A stretch of DNA of 64,000 nt from Mixophyes australis (taxonomy: Eukaryota > Chordata > Amphibia > Anura > Limnodynastidae). The translations under genes were made by a program, and so were the position numbers. The stretch lies in contig JAVHZZ010000001.1 in assembly GCA_036250195.1 (NCBI GenBank), positions 375,454,707 to 375,518,706 on the forward strand. Reading direction: 5' to 3'. This document shows, in pieces, positions 33,226 through 45,245 of this stretch; within the stretch, counting starts at the first letter, position 1, and the number at the start of each line of letters is the position of its first letter. The notes under the pieces were generated by a model. The model worked only from the letters and a program-made list of their open reading frames with translations. It made no database searches and was not told the origin of the DNA.

Positions 33226-34739
33226 CCTTTATCTACTATTTAGCACTGAAACATTAAGTAGATAAATAAACCTTTTTCAACCATTTTTCTGCTTTGTGGT
33301 CTGTGGATTATTATAAAATCATATACTGTGGTCTTTAGATTAATTATATGGGAGGATGCTTTGTCACTAAAATTAGCTATATAGCCCTGCTTCCCACACA
33401 ATTGTCTTCCCACAATTGTAAAACATATAAAAATGTGTGAAAGCAGTGGGAATATCCGACAAGAATATATATTGAATACCATCTCTGATCACCTGCTGAA
33501 TCTAGTGAGTTTAATGATTGATTTTCTGTATTTTTGGGCACATCTATAAAGCCGATCTTCTATATTTTATGCACATAAGTGGGATTCTTGTTGCAGTATT
33601 CTTTATTTATAGCATCATCAGGGAAGCAGACTAATTTATGTTTCTAGAAATATCTATGACTCATGTGTTTTCAAATCAGCAACTCAAACTATATTTCAGG
33701 AGTGTAAAAATATTCAAATGGATGCATAATTGGTAAACTTCCCTAATGTGCAACTGTAATACTGAACTAGATTTAAATTGCTTTAAATTTTGTTTTGTTT
33801 TTACCGAAAATAAATTTATATATATGTCCTTTCATTTTTGTTTTTAATTTAAGGTGGTTTTAGAGCACATCTGTCATCATCACTTTAAATCGTGCCTTTA
33901 AAATGTCTCAATGTCTGTTTACTAAGTGTGATGATTAAGACTGTAACACTGCAGTAACCTCCCACCCAAAATAAATAAATAAATAAATAAATAAATATAT
34001 AAAACAAATTAGAAGAATGAACCTTTGCTCATATAGCATAGTGCTTAATCCCTGAGTGAAAGCGTTTGTGACAGTTGCACATGCAATTTAATTGAATATA
34101 ACATGAACATCCACAGAAACCGATGATTATATACAGTGAAAACAGAGCTTACTACCTATTTTAAAACACAGAACAAAGTATCTAGTAATTACAGTTTCTG
34201 ACACCTGTACTGAAAAAGACTCGTAGACTTAGACAGTGCTCACAAAATGCAATCTTGGTAATGGAAAATATCCACTCTTCCTTTTTTACCTGCTTTTCAG
34301 CAAAAGTACAATTACAACTGAGATGGGCCCAGAGCTCCTCTATGCTGTAATCAGCAGGCAGAGTACTATAGAGAGATTTCCTTTCTAGTCAAATGACCAT
34401 TGTTTAATAGGCTGTTTGAAGCTCACTGGGCTACACACAGCTACACCAAGCTGACAGATGACCACAAAAGTGCCCGTGCAAGGCTTCTCCAGAACCAGAA
34501 GAGGAAGGAGGTTCAGATAAGATAAATAGTGAAGGACATTTTTGGTTGACAGTTTACTGTTTTGAAATTTCTACAGTGACTAGTTTGTTTCTCAGCCACC
34601 CACTGTCTCTCCTCCTTCCAACCACGATACACCATTGTTAACTTCACAGAAAGCCAGTCGTAAATGACTGCTTTAGTATTGGCAGCTAATAATGCCTTTC
34701 ATTAGCCATTTACACTTTTCCAACCAACAGCTACAATTG
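33226..34739. other. No gene seen; possible conserved non-coding segment
   Basis: (AAAT)n at about 33972-33998. The part at 34240-34560 has balanced composition (e.g. aataggctgtttgaagctca) and lacks transposon features. It could be regulatory DNA but I cannot test conservation. Confidence 0.35.
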
Positions 34740-34774
34740 TTAATATGCTACACTACGTGTTAAGTGTTCCCCAT

Positions 34775-34922
34775 ACCACTTAGACTGTAAGCTCCTTTGG
34801 ACAGGGCTATCTTTACCTTCTGTTTCATGTCATTATATATAATATGTTTGTATCATGATCCCTTCAATGTACAGATCTACATAATATATCAGTGCTTTAT
34901 AAATAAAAGATAACAATAATGA
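34775..34922 (+). mobile_element. LINE/SINE-type 3' tail fragment
   Basis: cttagactgtaagctccttt, then ggacagggct, then gtgctttataaataaaagat with a short trinucleotide-like end. The arrangement matches 3' ends of the SINE and LINE families in this window, but it is a distinct subtype. Confidence 0.6.
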
Positions 34923-34947
34923 TGATAAAAAATGTAATATTGTGATA

Positions 34948-35278
34948 CAGAGACAGTAAATTCCAGACCCGATCTGTTCCTGACAGTTGAAAATGACGTA
35001 ATTTGAAAACGCGACTGGGAAATTTTACAGCAGCAAAACACGGAACTGTCAAACACGCGTTTGATGGTAAGGTTAACCCGAACCGTAATCACTAAGCCTA
35101 ATCCTAACCCTAACCCGAATCCCTAACCCTTGCCCTAAGCCTAACCATAACCTACTACTTACATGAGATTATAGTAAGCCGGGTCCGTGCACTGGCGCTT
35201 TAACAGCAGTCGTGTATTCAAGTGACGGAATTTTCAACAGTCAGGAACAGATCGGGTCAGGAATTTACTATCTCTTTG
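34948..35278. mobile_element. TA-flanked palindromic MITE carrying telomere-like repeats
   Basis: The ends cagagacagtaaattcc and ggaatttactatctctttg pair, and ccgatctgttcctgac pairs with gtcaggaacagatcgg. Both sides are flanked by TA (34946-34947, 35279-35280). The centre at about 35090-35155 contains degenerate ctaaccctaaccc runs. Confidence 0.8.
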
Positions 35279-35289
35279 TAGTGGTAATC

Positions 35290-35990
35290 CGCTGTTTCTG
35301 TCATGTCTGGGTGTCAGTCTTTGGATTTTAAATGTTGGTGTAGTCACTATCTGTAAAGTGACTACCACCACTTGGAAGGCTTTCCACAAGATGTTGGAGT
35401 GTTTCTGTGGGAATTTGTGCCCATTCATTCTGTAGAGTATTTATGAGGTCAGGTACTGATGTTGGACGAAAAGGCCTGGCTCGCAATCTCTATTCCAGTT
35501 CATCCCAAAGATTGTATATAGGGTGGAGGTCAGTCAGGTTATGTTTACATTAAACTCATTAAATCATGTCTTTGTAATCCTTGCTTTGTGCACTGGCGCA
35601 CAGTCATGTTGGAATACAAAAGGGCCTTCCCTAAACTGTTGCCACAAAGTTGGAAGCATAGCATTGTCCAAAATGACTTGGTATGCTGAAGCATTAAGAT
35701 TGCCCTTCACTGGATATAAGGTGTCTAGCCCAAACTCTGAAAAACAGCTCCATACCATTCCCCCCCCCCTCCACCACACTTCACAGTTGGCATAATGCAG
35801 TCAGGCAGGTAACGTTTTCCCGGCATCCACCAAACCCAGACTCGCCCATCTGACTGCCCAACAGAGAAGCGTGTTTAGTCACTCCACAGAACACGCTTCC
35901 ACTGCTCCACAGTCCAGTGTCAGTGTGCTTTACACCACTTCATCCGACACTTGCTATTGGTCTTGATGATGTGAGGCTTGCATGCATCTA
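35290..35990 (-). pseudogene. Tc1-family transposase fossil
   Basis: A readable stretch on the minus strand has MVWSCFSEFGLDTLYPVKGN, LNASAYQVILDNAMLPTLWQ and FVFQHDCAPVHKA, the second catalytic Asp region of DD34E transposases (family form: FQHDNAPVHKA). On either side frameshifts and stops occur; the upstream part (toward 35990) includes the VWWMPGKRY-like segment and the downstream part retains PIYNLWDEL-like sequence. No TIRs were located. Non-functional. Confidence 0.85.
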
Positions 35991-35994
35991 CTGG

Positions 35995-36420
35995 TAATTA
36001 GCGCCTCCAGCCTCTATATAAGGACAACTCTGGCACCATTAGGGTACTAGAGTATTAGGTCTATCCAGCTCCAGGCACTTATGTTGCTGTCTCATCTTTG
36101 GTCTGATTCCTCAGTTGCTGACTTGGCTTGTCCTGACTTTGTTCCCGGAGTCTCCTTTTGGCTCTGCAAGGCCTTTGGTAATTGACTCCTGTCTGCCTAT
36201 TCTTTTGGATGCTCCTCATGTACTACTCAGTCCGCTCGGCTTGATCTTGGCTTCCCTGAATATCCATTAACCACTATCTATCTCGCTGATAGTCCTCCTG
36301 GAGAACTGCGACCTGCACATCTCTCGCAGCTAAACCCAAACTTTAGCAGGGTCCCTGGTGAAGACCAGAGGCACATTATACTCCGCTTTTACAGATAGGG
36401 CTGTGTCAATATTAGCAGGT
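35995..36420 (+). mobile_element. Possible LTR fragment
   Basis: gcctctatataaggacaact looks like a promoter TATA region, followed by C/T-rich sequence of the kind seen in amphibian LTRs. No paired LTR, primer-binding site or target duplication found. Confidence 0.3.
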
Positions 36421-37491
36421 AGCTCTTCAGTCCTGACTTTATCTAACATTAATATTTAATTAGATTTTTGGTTCAACTAACTGTCTGCACTACACTCTGC
36501 ATATTTGTATTTTTAGTTAATTTATCTCTTTCCAGAACCTAGCTTGTTTGCTATATACTTGACCAGGGTTAGTAAAGTTTATGTTGGCGATCTAGCAATA
36601 CATACAAAATCATGGAGTTTTGAGAATGTTGAGGAGTCATGGGGTTTCATTTAACTTTTAATCTGTGCCATTGGTAGAATTTTTGTAATCTACCTAATAA
36701 AGTGAGGACATTTATTTTTTAATTGAGAACTGTCTTGACTTTTTCTTGCTAAAGGGAAGGTATGAAGCAAGAGAAAAGTTTGTACATACAGCATATATCG
36801 GGCAAAGTATGTGTACATATACATTTAGCAAAAATAGTGGAGGGCACTCACGAACTCTACATCAAAATGGGATTTACTGACACCAAAGCATATTTCAATT
36901 CATTGACAGTAAGTCAATAAGTCAACAAATTGGAATTTGATGAAGAACTGGTGAATGCCCTCTTTTAAGTTTTCTCATTTTGTGGCCTATAGAACCACTG
37001 AGGTAAGGAAAAAAGCATCCCAGCTGTTGGACATTACTATGACACACACACACATACACACACACATATATATGAAACACAAAAGAGAAGGGGCGCCAAA
37101 CATAGTGCATTAAAGGTAAAACACAATAGATATATTCCACACGTGTGCAATTCCCGTACCAGAGATTCGAATAATAATAGCTTGAAAAATATGCTAATGG
37201 ATCCTCTCTAGGTACCGTCTGGTATGGACCACTGGAACATGGAATATTGAATCTGGCAGATATTCCTCCCAAAACGTTAACAGCAGCACAACAAAAGATA
37301 GCCACAATAGTGTAATACCATCAGAAACATGAAAGCGTTGCAGATGTAGATAAAAAATAATTTCATAAAAAAGAGGAAATAGAGCCTCACACTGCGGCTT
37401 AGATACAATATGCTCGTAGATGAAACAAGTACGAGCAGTATAACTCACACACGATTCCAGAACAGCAGCAGAACAAGATCCCCGACGCCAA
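36421..37491. other. No gene seen; (CA)n at 37042-37065
   Basis: The segments 36830-36970 and 37080-37490 look like non-coding ends of unclassified repeats (e.g. gtggagggcactcacgaact). No supported coding. Confidence 0.4.
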
Positions 37492-37892
37492 TCTACTATA
37501 TAAATGCCTAGTGGCGTGTGTGGAAAAAAAAAAAAAACAAGCTGCAGCGCCACCTGCTGGGCAGAGTTATACACTCACCTATATATTTCTTGAAGGAGAA
37601 GTGACAGTTGGGAGTGGTTGGTGGTTGCCGGGGGTGACAGTGAGGAGTTTTTAACACCTTAAGTAGCTTGATGAAGGATGTGGCGATGAAGATGAAGGAT
37701 GTGGTGATGGAGAAAAATGATGAGGTGGTGACATGTGGACAAAACCACGTTAAAAAAGGGCGCTTGCATCGGGAAGTAACGCTCTTCCCCTGAGGAGGCC
37801 TGGGCTAGGCCCAAATGCATGACAAGAACCTTTTTAACACCTTAAGTAGCTTGATTTGACTAGAATGCATGAGTATCATGCACGGTTTAACT

Positions 37893-37894
<2 letters not shown>
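37492..37894 (+). mobile_element. Helitron-like non-autonomous element
   Basis: Begins TCTACTATATAAATGCCTAG after an A and ends acggtttaaCTTG before a T. The stem-loop GCATGAgTATCATGC ends about 13 nt before the terminus. No inverted terminal repeats and no duplication. The first ~70 and last ~45 bases match the copy at 14313-14424. The interior has a duplicated ttaacaccttaagtagcttg (37650 and 37833). No Rep/helicase coding. Confidence 0.65.

Positions 37895-37937
<43 letters not shown>
37895..37937. repeat. (TA)n microsatellite
   Basis: Runs directly from the Helitron-like terminus, as at the other copy. Confidence 0.95.
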
Positions 37938-37940
<3 letters not shown>

Positions 37941-38039
37941 AACAAAACATTAAAACCACCTGTGTAATATAAAAAAACGCTCTGACCTATTATTATTATT
38001 ATTATTACCATTTACATTTACCATTTACCAATTACAATT

Positions 38040-38112
38040 ATTATTACCATTCATTTACATAGTGCCACTAATTCCGCACTAATGTACAGAGAACTCACTC
38101 ACATCAGCTATA
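38040..38112 (-). mobile_element. SINE 3'-end fragment
   Basis: catagtgccactaattccgc and tgtacagagaactcactcac match the reverse complement of the SINE 3' region. The rest is missing. Confidence 0.75.
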
Positions 38113-38849
38113 TTTAAGACAGTTGTTTGGTATAGTAATTCCGGTTAAATTAAGTGGTGTGTGCAATTTGAGATAAGTCAGGGATTAGCTGGCAGGTGGC
38201 TAAGTATTTAATAGTGAACATGAGATGCAAGGTTGGGGATTTTAGTAATTTTTCTTATATTGGGAAGACCAAGACTGCCGTCTTTTTGATGTTTGCAGAA
38301 AATAAGCACACATACCCTGGGTCTCCGCCCAGACCACATTGATTTTTATACACACTGTTGAAGATTTTTCAGGAAGGGAGAGTCTAAAACAAATAGTGAA
38401 GTCTGGAGAGGATATTCTTCGTAGTCGCGTCAATGCAGCCATCCCCAGGAAAATATATGTTGTTCCAGTCCACGTGGTTTCTCTTAATTATCACAGTAAA
38501 TGAGGGGAAGTTTGTTGAAAAGACCTGATCGTATGTTTTGGTCAGGTGAACACACAGTAAGTAATAACAAGAGGCAGAAATTCCAATTTATTCAATTCAT
38601 TAATTCATTAATCTTTAAGTTTGCTAGTTCTTTGCTAGTTCCTGATCCTTTTTAAAACTAATAAAATGCTTTCTTAAACTTTCTCTATCCTCTCATTTGC
38701 ATAGATGAACAATGGCACTTCTATAACAAAAACACTTCTAACAGTAAAATAGATGACAAATTGGAAAATAAATAAAAAGTAAAAAGTAGTAGCTGAAGCA
38801 GATGTAAGTGTTTAATAGTGAATGTGAAACATAAGTTTTGGATACGTTA

Positions 38850-39070
38850 GTAATTTTACAGGTTACTAAAGGAAAGTGGAGTGTGAGGTTATGTGTTCAT
38901 CAAAAGGACATCATCAGCATATGAAGAGAGCTTATGCTTTTAGGGGCCAACTCTATCCCCAGCAATATCTGAGTTATTAAGTATCCTAGCTGCCAGAGGC
39001 TCCTTCAGAAGCACAAAGAGCAACGTTGACAGAGGAAACATTTGGCTCATGGAATATTTGATAGGAAATA
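38850..39070 (-). pseudogene. L1/Tx1-like reverse transcriptase fossil
   Basis: On the minus strand from about 39035: LSTLLFVLLKEPLAARILNN, SDIAGDRVGP, a stop, then KLSSYADDVLLMNT. This is the L1-clade pattern (PLSPLLF...EPLA..I..N..I.G......K...FADDVLL) with the catalytic YADD intact but in-frame stops nearby. Neighbouring sequence at 38215-38470 may be its 3' continuation. A decayed LINE fragment. Confidence 0.8.
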
Positions 39071-39239
39071 ATCCAAGAGGAAAAGCCATTGGCCAAAAAG
39101 CAAATTGTTCTATAGTATACCAATGCTAAGACGTTCAGCCTGTGATGAGGAACATCTAAGAAGTCACAATAAGCCAGAAATCTGGGAGGACTTCATTTGG
39201 ATATAATTAAGTTCAACATAGTTGTCACAAAAGTCGAAA

Positions 39240-40813
39240 AAAGAACAGGTGGAGGTGTCAATTAAAAAAAATACAGCTTTCAGCTCACTTAGCTCTCAAT
39301 TTTCAAGCCAAGATTGTGTTTGCTTTGTACTTATTTTCTGTTGTAGCCAGGGCTCTGGCTGTTTTGGTACTTGGTTGAGCAGACCCCTGACAACCAAAGT
39401 TTTTGCAATAGGTCATGTGCTAGGAAAAAATGTTTCAAGTTTTCTTATCTACTGCTGCTCAGCCTCCGCCACTACCATGCAAAATAATTTAAGAAAAAAC
39501 TTGTTGAAAAAACATTGGAGACATAGACCAATAGAATTGTGATTGGACTTGAGGTAATACTACCTGTCAGGGTGATAAATCTTACTTGCAATTTCAAAAA
39601 AATAGAAGCTACTGTAATTGGTGTGGAGCAGAATGTCTGCTCCTTTAGACTTGTAGATATACATTTTTGCTGGCACACTATATATAACTAACATCACACT
39701 ATAACAAACACTACTTGGCAAGTGAATCAATAGGTACAAATAACATATGTAATATAAAAAATAAATTGCTACATTTTGACACTTGAATAAAGGCACAGGG
39801 TCACCCTCCAGTCATCAGTTGTACAATTCAAAAAGAAGCATCAAACAAGCACTATTTTGAAAGAAAAGGAAAAGTTGACATTAATGAACTGTTTCATGAC
39901 TGGAGGTCAATAATAATCTGTATTGGCTTTGCAGGAACTACATTTTTATTTTAAAGTATAACTATGCAAAAAAAAAGTTTTCATAAGAGATTACATTTAG
40001 TAACATATTGGATTAAATATCCTATTTGAATGGATGTACTTTTGCAGATATTTACATTTTGTTCATAGTACATATTGGTCTAAGTAACACACCAAACAGC
40101 TGCTGTTCCCCCTCAGACTGGCTTGTGTTTACCTTGATCAGTTAATGTGTTTTCTTACTGTACATTAAAGGTTTTCGTTTTATGAAGTCTTTTTTTTTAA
40201 CATTAATTGGAGCTCGGGTTTCACAGGAAATACACATGTGTACACAGATTCTGGTTATTATCTGGCTCTGCATTGACTCACCTTAAGGTCTGCCTTCTTA
40301 GTTGCATTCCAAAATACTGAGATGTGATTGATTTAATATGTGGGTGAAATCAATATAAGCCAGTATTTATATTTGTAACAACTATGTTGACTTCCTTTGA
40401 TTTTATGACACTTTGTTTTATGACACATCGGTTTTCTATAAGTGGATAACATGTGAGAATACATTTGTTGCTTTTACTACATATATGATATATAGCCTAT
40501 TATTAATATAATAATTTATTATTATTATTATTATTTTATTATTATTATACTTTTAACAAAGCACTATTTATTCATATTTATTTATAGCCATACTGTCCAC
40601 ATACACAAATTAATCAGTATACAGATATATATACAGATGTTTTATGACTGGTATTTTACACTAGTATAAGGGCCCATTTTCCTATACTCTTTTACCTTCT
40701 TCTTTTACCTATTGAATATTTATATTTTATTTTAATGTTTGTAAAAAAATAGGGTCTAATTTATATATTCCTTACAATCATGTGCTTTCCAAGATGCACA
40801 GTGTGCAGTCACT
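39240..40813. other. No gene seen
   Basis: A 106-codon frame at 39222-39542 has no recognisable domain and may extend the L1 fossil. (ATT)n near 40515-40555. Otherwise AT-rich unique-looking DNA. Confidence 0.45.
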
Positions 40814-40821
40814 AGCTCTTT

Positions 40822-41389
40822 CAAGGCTAGATTAAGGGTTCAGGTCGCCCTCGACTAATACGCTCATATCGCCCCTCGCTTTCTACTCAAGGCTAATACG
40901 TGGTATGTCCTTAATTTAAAATCCGTCTTTCTTTAACTCTCAATGTTTATGTTGCTGTGTTTTTGAAACTTGCTTTTTAAAAAGGGTCACGGCAATATTT
41001 ATCACTTGTTTTCTTCTCATTACAAGCAGAACTGTATAGCAGAACGGAGACATGAATGAGCGCTACTAAGGGTTAAAAGTTAGAGGGAGCTGTCAAGCCA
41101 GAGCATGTCACCATCCTTGCCTCTCCTACTCGCTTATCCTCATGTGCCCCCAAGTATGACTCATTGTCGTCAGCCTTTACCTTGGGACTACATCAAGATT
41201 AAAACTTTAATATATTTTTATTTCTTGTTTTCTTTATACTTTGGAGAACAATTGTTCTCTTATTAGTAATTTTAAAATTAATTTCAGTTTCTCCCTGTCA
41301 CAATTCTGCACCCCCAAAAAATGTTGTACCCAAAAAAACCTTGCGCCCTAGGCTGCTGCCTAGTCAGCCTATTGGATAATCAGGCCCTG
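40822..41389. mobile_element. 568-bp hAT-type non-autonomous element
   Basis: The right end attggataatcaggccctg matches the left end of the 12548 element in reverse, and the left end caaggctagattaagggttc matches its right end. The flanks agctcttt (40814-40821) and atctcttt (41390-41397) match at 7 of 8 positions. Confidence 0.85.
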
Positions 41390-41397
41390 ATCTCTTT

Positions 41398-44150
41398 TTT
41401 TGTTTTATGTTTATGTTGAAAGCATCTGTTAATGAAAATGTGGGTTTGGGGCATTCTGCTAATTATGCAAATTGTACACACATTTAAGCCCTAAATTCAA
41501 ACGTATAAAATCCACAATTACAGATACAGAACTTGGCTATATTATACGCAGAGCCACTGAGTCCTGAAATTTCTAGCTGCTGGGCTTACACTATTTTAGG
41601 AACCTCTGGGCAAACATTTTCCATAGTCAAAATTATGTGAGCTTTCAGAGGCATAATCCTGTGGTGTGATTTAAGTCACTTGCAGATGACTTTAAGCAGT
41701 ACTATGAAGTACTAAGACTAAGAATGTACATTTACAGTGGTCATCAAACTCCCGGATGCACTTCTTTGTTAAGATATAAATACTGATTGCTGCTGCCTGC
41801 ACTAGGGAAACCAGGTTATGAGCAATGCAATTAATAACTTCTAATTAGAGCAACAAATGAAATGCAAAGATAAGGCGGAAAATCTCACTAATTTTTCAGT
41901 AATTATAGACCTAAAAAAGTGTTTCTCATGGGCACCATCATTAATTAGACTCCTTCAGTTTTGACTGTTCTGATTTAAATTGCTCTCAATTTCAAATGCT
42001 TGTTTATTCATAGCTTAAGACAATTTTAGCATTCAAAAAGTTAAATGTAAAGAAAATTGAGTAAACTCAGAGGTGCAAAGTTCTGGAGAAGCAATTTCTT
42101 AGTTCTGCTTTTGCTTTGTCATTTCATGGAAGGGTCATTCTGCACTATATTTGTATATTCAAATTTTGTAGACCTTATAGTCCAGTTATAGTATAAAATA
42201 AATAGATCTGGGGCAACAATGGTCAACTCATTCTACTCAGTTATGTAGTTGTGGTGAGAGTAGGGATAGGATACAGCAAATGAAATTCATACAATTCATC
42301 AACCTTCAACCTTTCTTGGTTTGGTGTACCAGGAGAATCACTACTTTTTAATCATTTCTATGCACTGGCAAATAGTGTCTGACACACATATTGATCACTG
42401 TGAGAATCGCTCTATCTTATAAGTGTTTCATATATTAATTGTCTTTCATAAACAGTGAGCAGGGCATACTCCAATTTATTACTGCCAGTTCAGGACAGCA
42501 GGAGAGAGATCAGGCACAACCTCATGTTATCCTCAAATGATACAACTGATCTTCCTTTAGTGGGCCACAATTACTATTACTTGCACTGGTTATTCTTATT
42601 TTGCCCACTTGCTAGTGACTAACAGACATATTGATCGCTGTGGGAATATTTTTGTCCTGGCTCTGTAACATTTCAGAATTATCAATGTATAAATATTAAT
42701 TATGCAATGATAATATTGGACAGTCGTTCATGTTTAGCACCCTCTTCCGATATATCCTTGTTTTGTTTTATTAATAATAATATTATTTAAACACAATGAA
42801 AAAGAAAAAGAATGTCATAAAGCACATAGGAATAGATGAGATGGAATAAGAGCAGCAAAAAGTTGTAGCTGCAAAGACTGCTCTTTAAACACCTATGCAA
42901 TTTAATAAGAAAAAATGTCACAAAGGAAGGTTTCAAATAAATAGCTAAATCATCTGTTCAACAGAACAAACCAATTAGAGGAATTCTCACCACTGGGTAA
43001 CACACAATACTTTGCAATGTCAAGTAAGAAAACAAAAAGCTGTTCTTTAATTTAAATACAAAGTGGGTGGAAGATGATAATGGACCATGTTAATTACTTT
43101 TACTACTAGATTCACCACAGCTCTTATTGCCAAGGGTGAAAGATACCCTCCCTTGTTCCTCCAGCATACAGTACTCTCTGTACAAAGCATTTTGTTGCTG
43201 GCACACAAAATCTAAATCTATTCTTTAATTGATTCTACACAGCCCTGGAGATGTTGTATAAACTTTAGGTTAGAGACAGACTGCCATTGCACAAGTTGAA
43301 AAGAAAGGTCCTCACCAAATAAAATAGCACTTGTTTTACTATACCATGGAGCATTCTAGGATGCTGGATGGAGCCCACTTAAATATTTAGGCAATTTCAA
43401 ATCATTGGAGGCCTCATGCAGGCAGCTTGTGCCTTTCAATGATTTGCTGATTTCAGGCTTGTGTGTGTGGAATGAATGAAGAATGTACTGTGCAGTTGTA
43501 GCCATCAAGGCCAACCCATTGACCAAATAAACAGGGACACCCAGGCTTAAGCAATTCTAAATTCTGTTGGTCACCAATGTTTTGGCCTTCACAGAAGCCT
43601 AACTTTTTAACTTGCAATTACAAATAAATATTGCTGGGTTTTTTAATTTCGTTATGCAGATTAATTGCAAATTGTCTAAATCGCTGTAGTTTTAAATCGT
43701 TAAGTGAATGCTTAGTTACGATTCGGATTCCTATTTATGTAACATTTTCCTCCTTTCATCAATCTCCTTTTTCTCTCTGTTTTTCTCTAATTTCCCTATT
43801 CTTTTAGTTCACTTTATCTCTATCCTCTTTTTTTCTCTCACCCTTTCACACTTTTTCTCACTCTTCTACACACCTATTACTCCTTTTCACTCTCCTTTTA
43901 TGGGAAGAATAGGCATAGTGGGGTTCATTATAGAAATAGTGATATACTGTAAACTAATCTATTGAAATATTAATAAAAACCCACGCTGTGAACTTGGACT
44001 CGAACGTATAAGATATAAGAACATTTTACATTCCATTGCCCTTTTTTAGCCTACTGAACTGTTCTCATCGGGCTGTGCTAGTTCTTTGTACTTTTGTTCA
44101 CATGCGTGTTGTAAAATATGTGATTATATTTCCTGCGTATTTTAGGTTAT
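41398..44150. other. Repeat-poor AT-rich stretch; candidate regulatory DNA
   Basis: No transposon termini over about 2.7 kb. The part 41810-42060 contains clustered TAAT/ATTA motifs (gcaattaataacttctaatt, gcaaagataaggcgg, cattaattagactccttc), a composition typical of conserved non-coding elements with homeodomain and GATA-type sites. This is inference; no conservation test is possible here. Confidence 0.35.
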
Positions 44151-44154
44151 TAAT

Positions 44155-44611
44155 TATGTGTTAGAAGGGTTTATTCTTAAATGTGGCCAGGTGGAAGATT
44201 TAATCAAAGATAAGACAGGACAAAGGGTCTGAGCTAAACAAGGAGAGTAAACAATCTCCATATCATCCACTTTTGTCCTCTAGTCAACAAGAACAGGGCA
44301 TGATAGTACTCTGGATCAGACTCCTAGGCACCCTCTCCCAAGGGCACCAACGATCACCAGTCAGCAGGGGGAGGACACTCTGGGGTTAGCCGGTCATATT
44401 ACCACCAATCACCAGCGAGTTAATACACTCCCCCATTAACTTCTTGGCTGTGAGAATAATCAGTGTTATTTAAACTGTTTTCGGGGTCTGTGACTGTATC
44501 TTGCGTGCTGACTAGAAACTGCACGTCCGTCACATGCTTGCGCTGTGCTTCTAGGGAATTACTCTGCCTGTTTTGCCATCTGTTAAATAAACCAATTGTT
44601 TGGTTGCAACA
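44155..44611 (+). mobile_element. Possible solo LTR
   Basis: A ~455-bp segment begins TGTGTTAGAAGG and ends GGTTGCAACA, has a poly(A)-signal-like aaataaacc about 30 bases before the end, and a tatttaaac TATA-like box about 130 bases upstream of that. I could not find a clear target duplication or a second LTR. A retroviral-type (ERV) or Gypsy-type origin is possible. Confidence 0.4.
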
Positions 44612-44967
44612 ATTCACCTAGATGATTTTTGAACAAAACCACCTGGACTCAAGGTCTTCACATTATTGCTCCTTATGTAAGCATTAATATACCCTTTTGG
44701 AAGGTGTAAACAGGGCATTTCAATTTGACTGCACACCCAAGTGTTTAACAACTCCCACATCTTCTACTTTATATTTACCAGCTCCAAAGCTCCATGTTGT
44801 TCGTGTAAACAATAATATGCAGCTTAGATGTCATTTATAGATATTGACTCTCGCTGGGTGAAGATAATTCTACAGGAACCAGCAAGTGAATAATAGAAGG
44901 AAGAAAGTAGAAAGTACTACTGTATAGTGGTGGAAATACCTTGAATGTACTGTATTAAATTACTTAT

Positions 44968-45245
44968 TCTGAGTCATTAAGGAGAGTAAGGCAAAAAAAA
45001 AGAAGTAAATTTGATCCTGGACAAACCATGCAAGGGTTTATTATTTTGCACATAAAGAAAATACTGGCTTTTTTGATAACTTTATTTTTACACTGAAATA
45101 TAAAGTTGATCTAGAACATGTCCTACCCCAACTATAAATCTGTCCCCACATTTTAAATTTACCTCCCACTCCAAATGCAACATGGTTTTGCCAAAGTGCA
45201 AAGTTACTCCATTTTTGGCTTTGCTCTCCTTAATGACTCAGGCCC
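44968..45245. mobile_element. Palindromic MITE (gggcctgagtcattaagg family), second copy
   Basis: ctgagtcattaaggagagta at the left and ctccttaatgactcaggccc at the right. The interior aligns in reverse with 20423-20734 (atctagaacatgtcctaccc, ttaaatttacctccc). Confidence 0.83.

Noticed and set aside
35098..35155. Telomeric DNA or chromosome end.
   Set aside because: Only a short degenerate run inside the loop of a TA-flanked palindrome; interstitial.
39222..39542. A 106-codon plus-strand frame.
   Set aside because: Next to an antisense L1-like fossil; composition looks random and no motif is seen.
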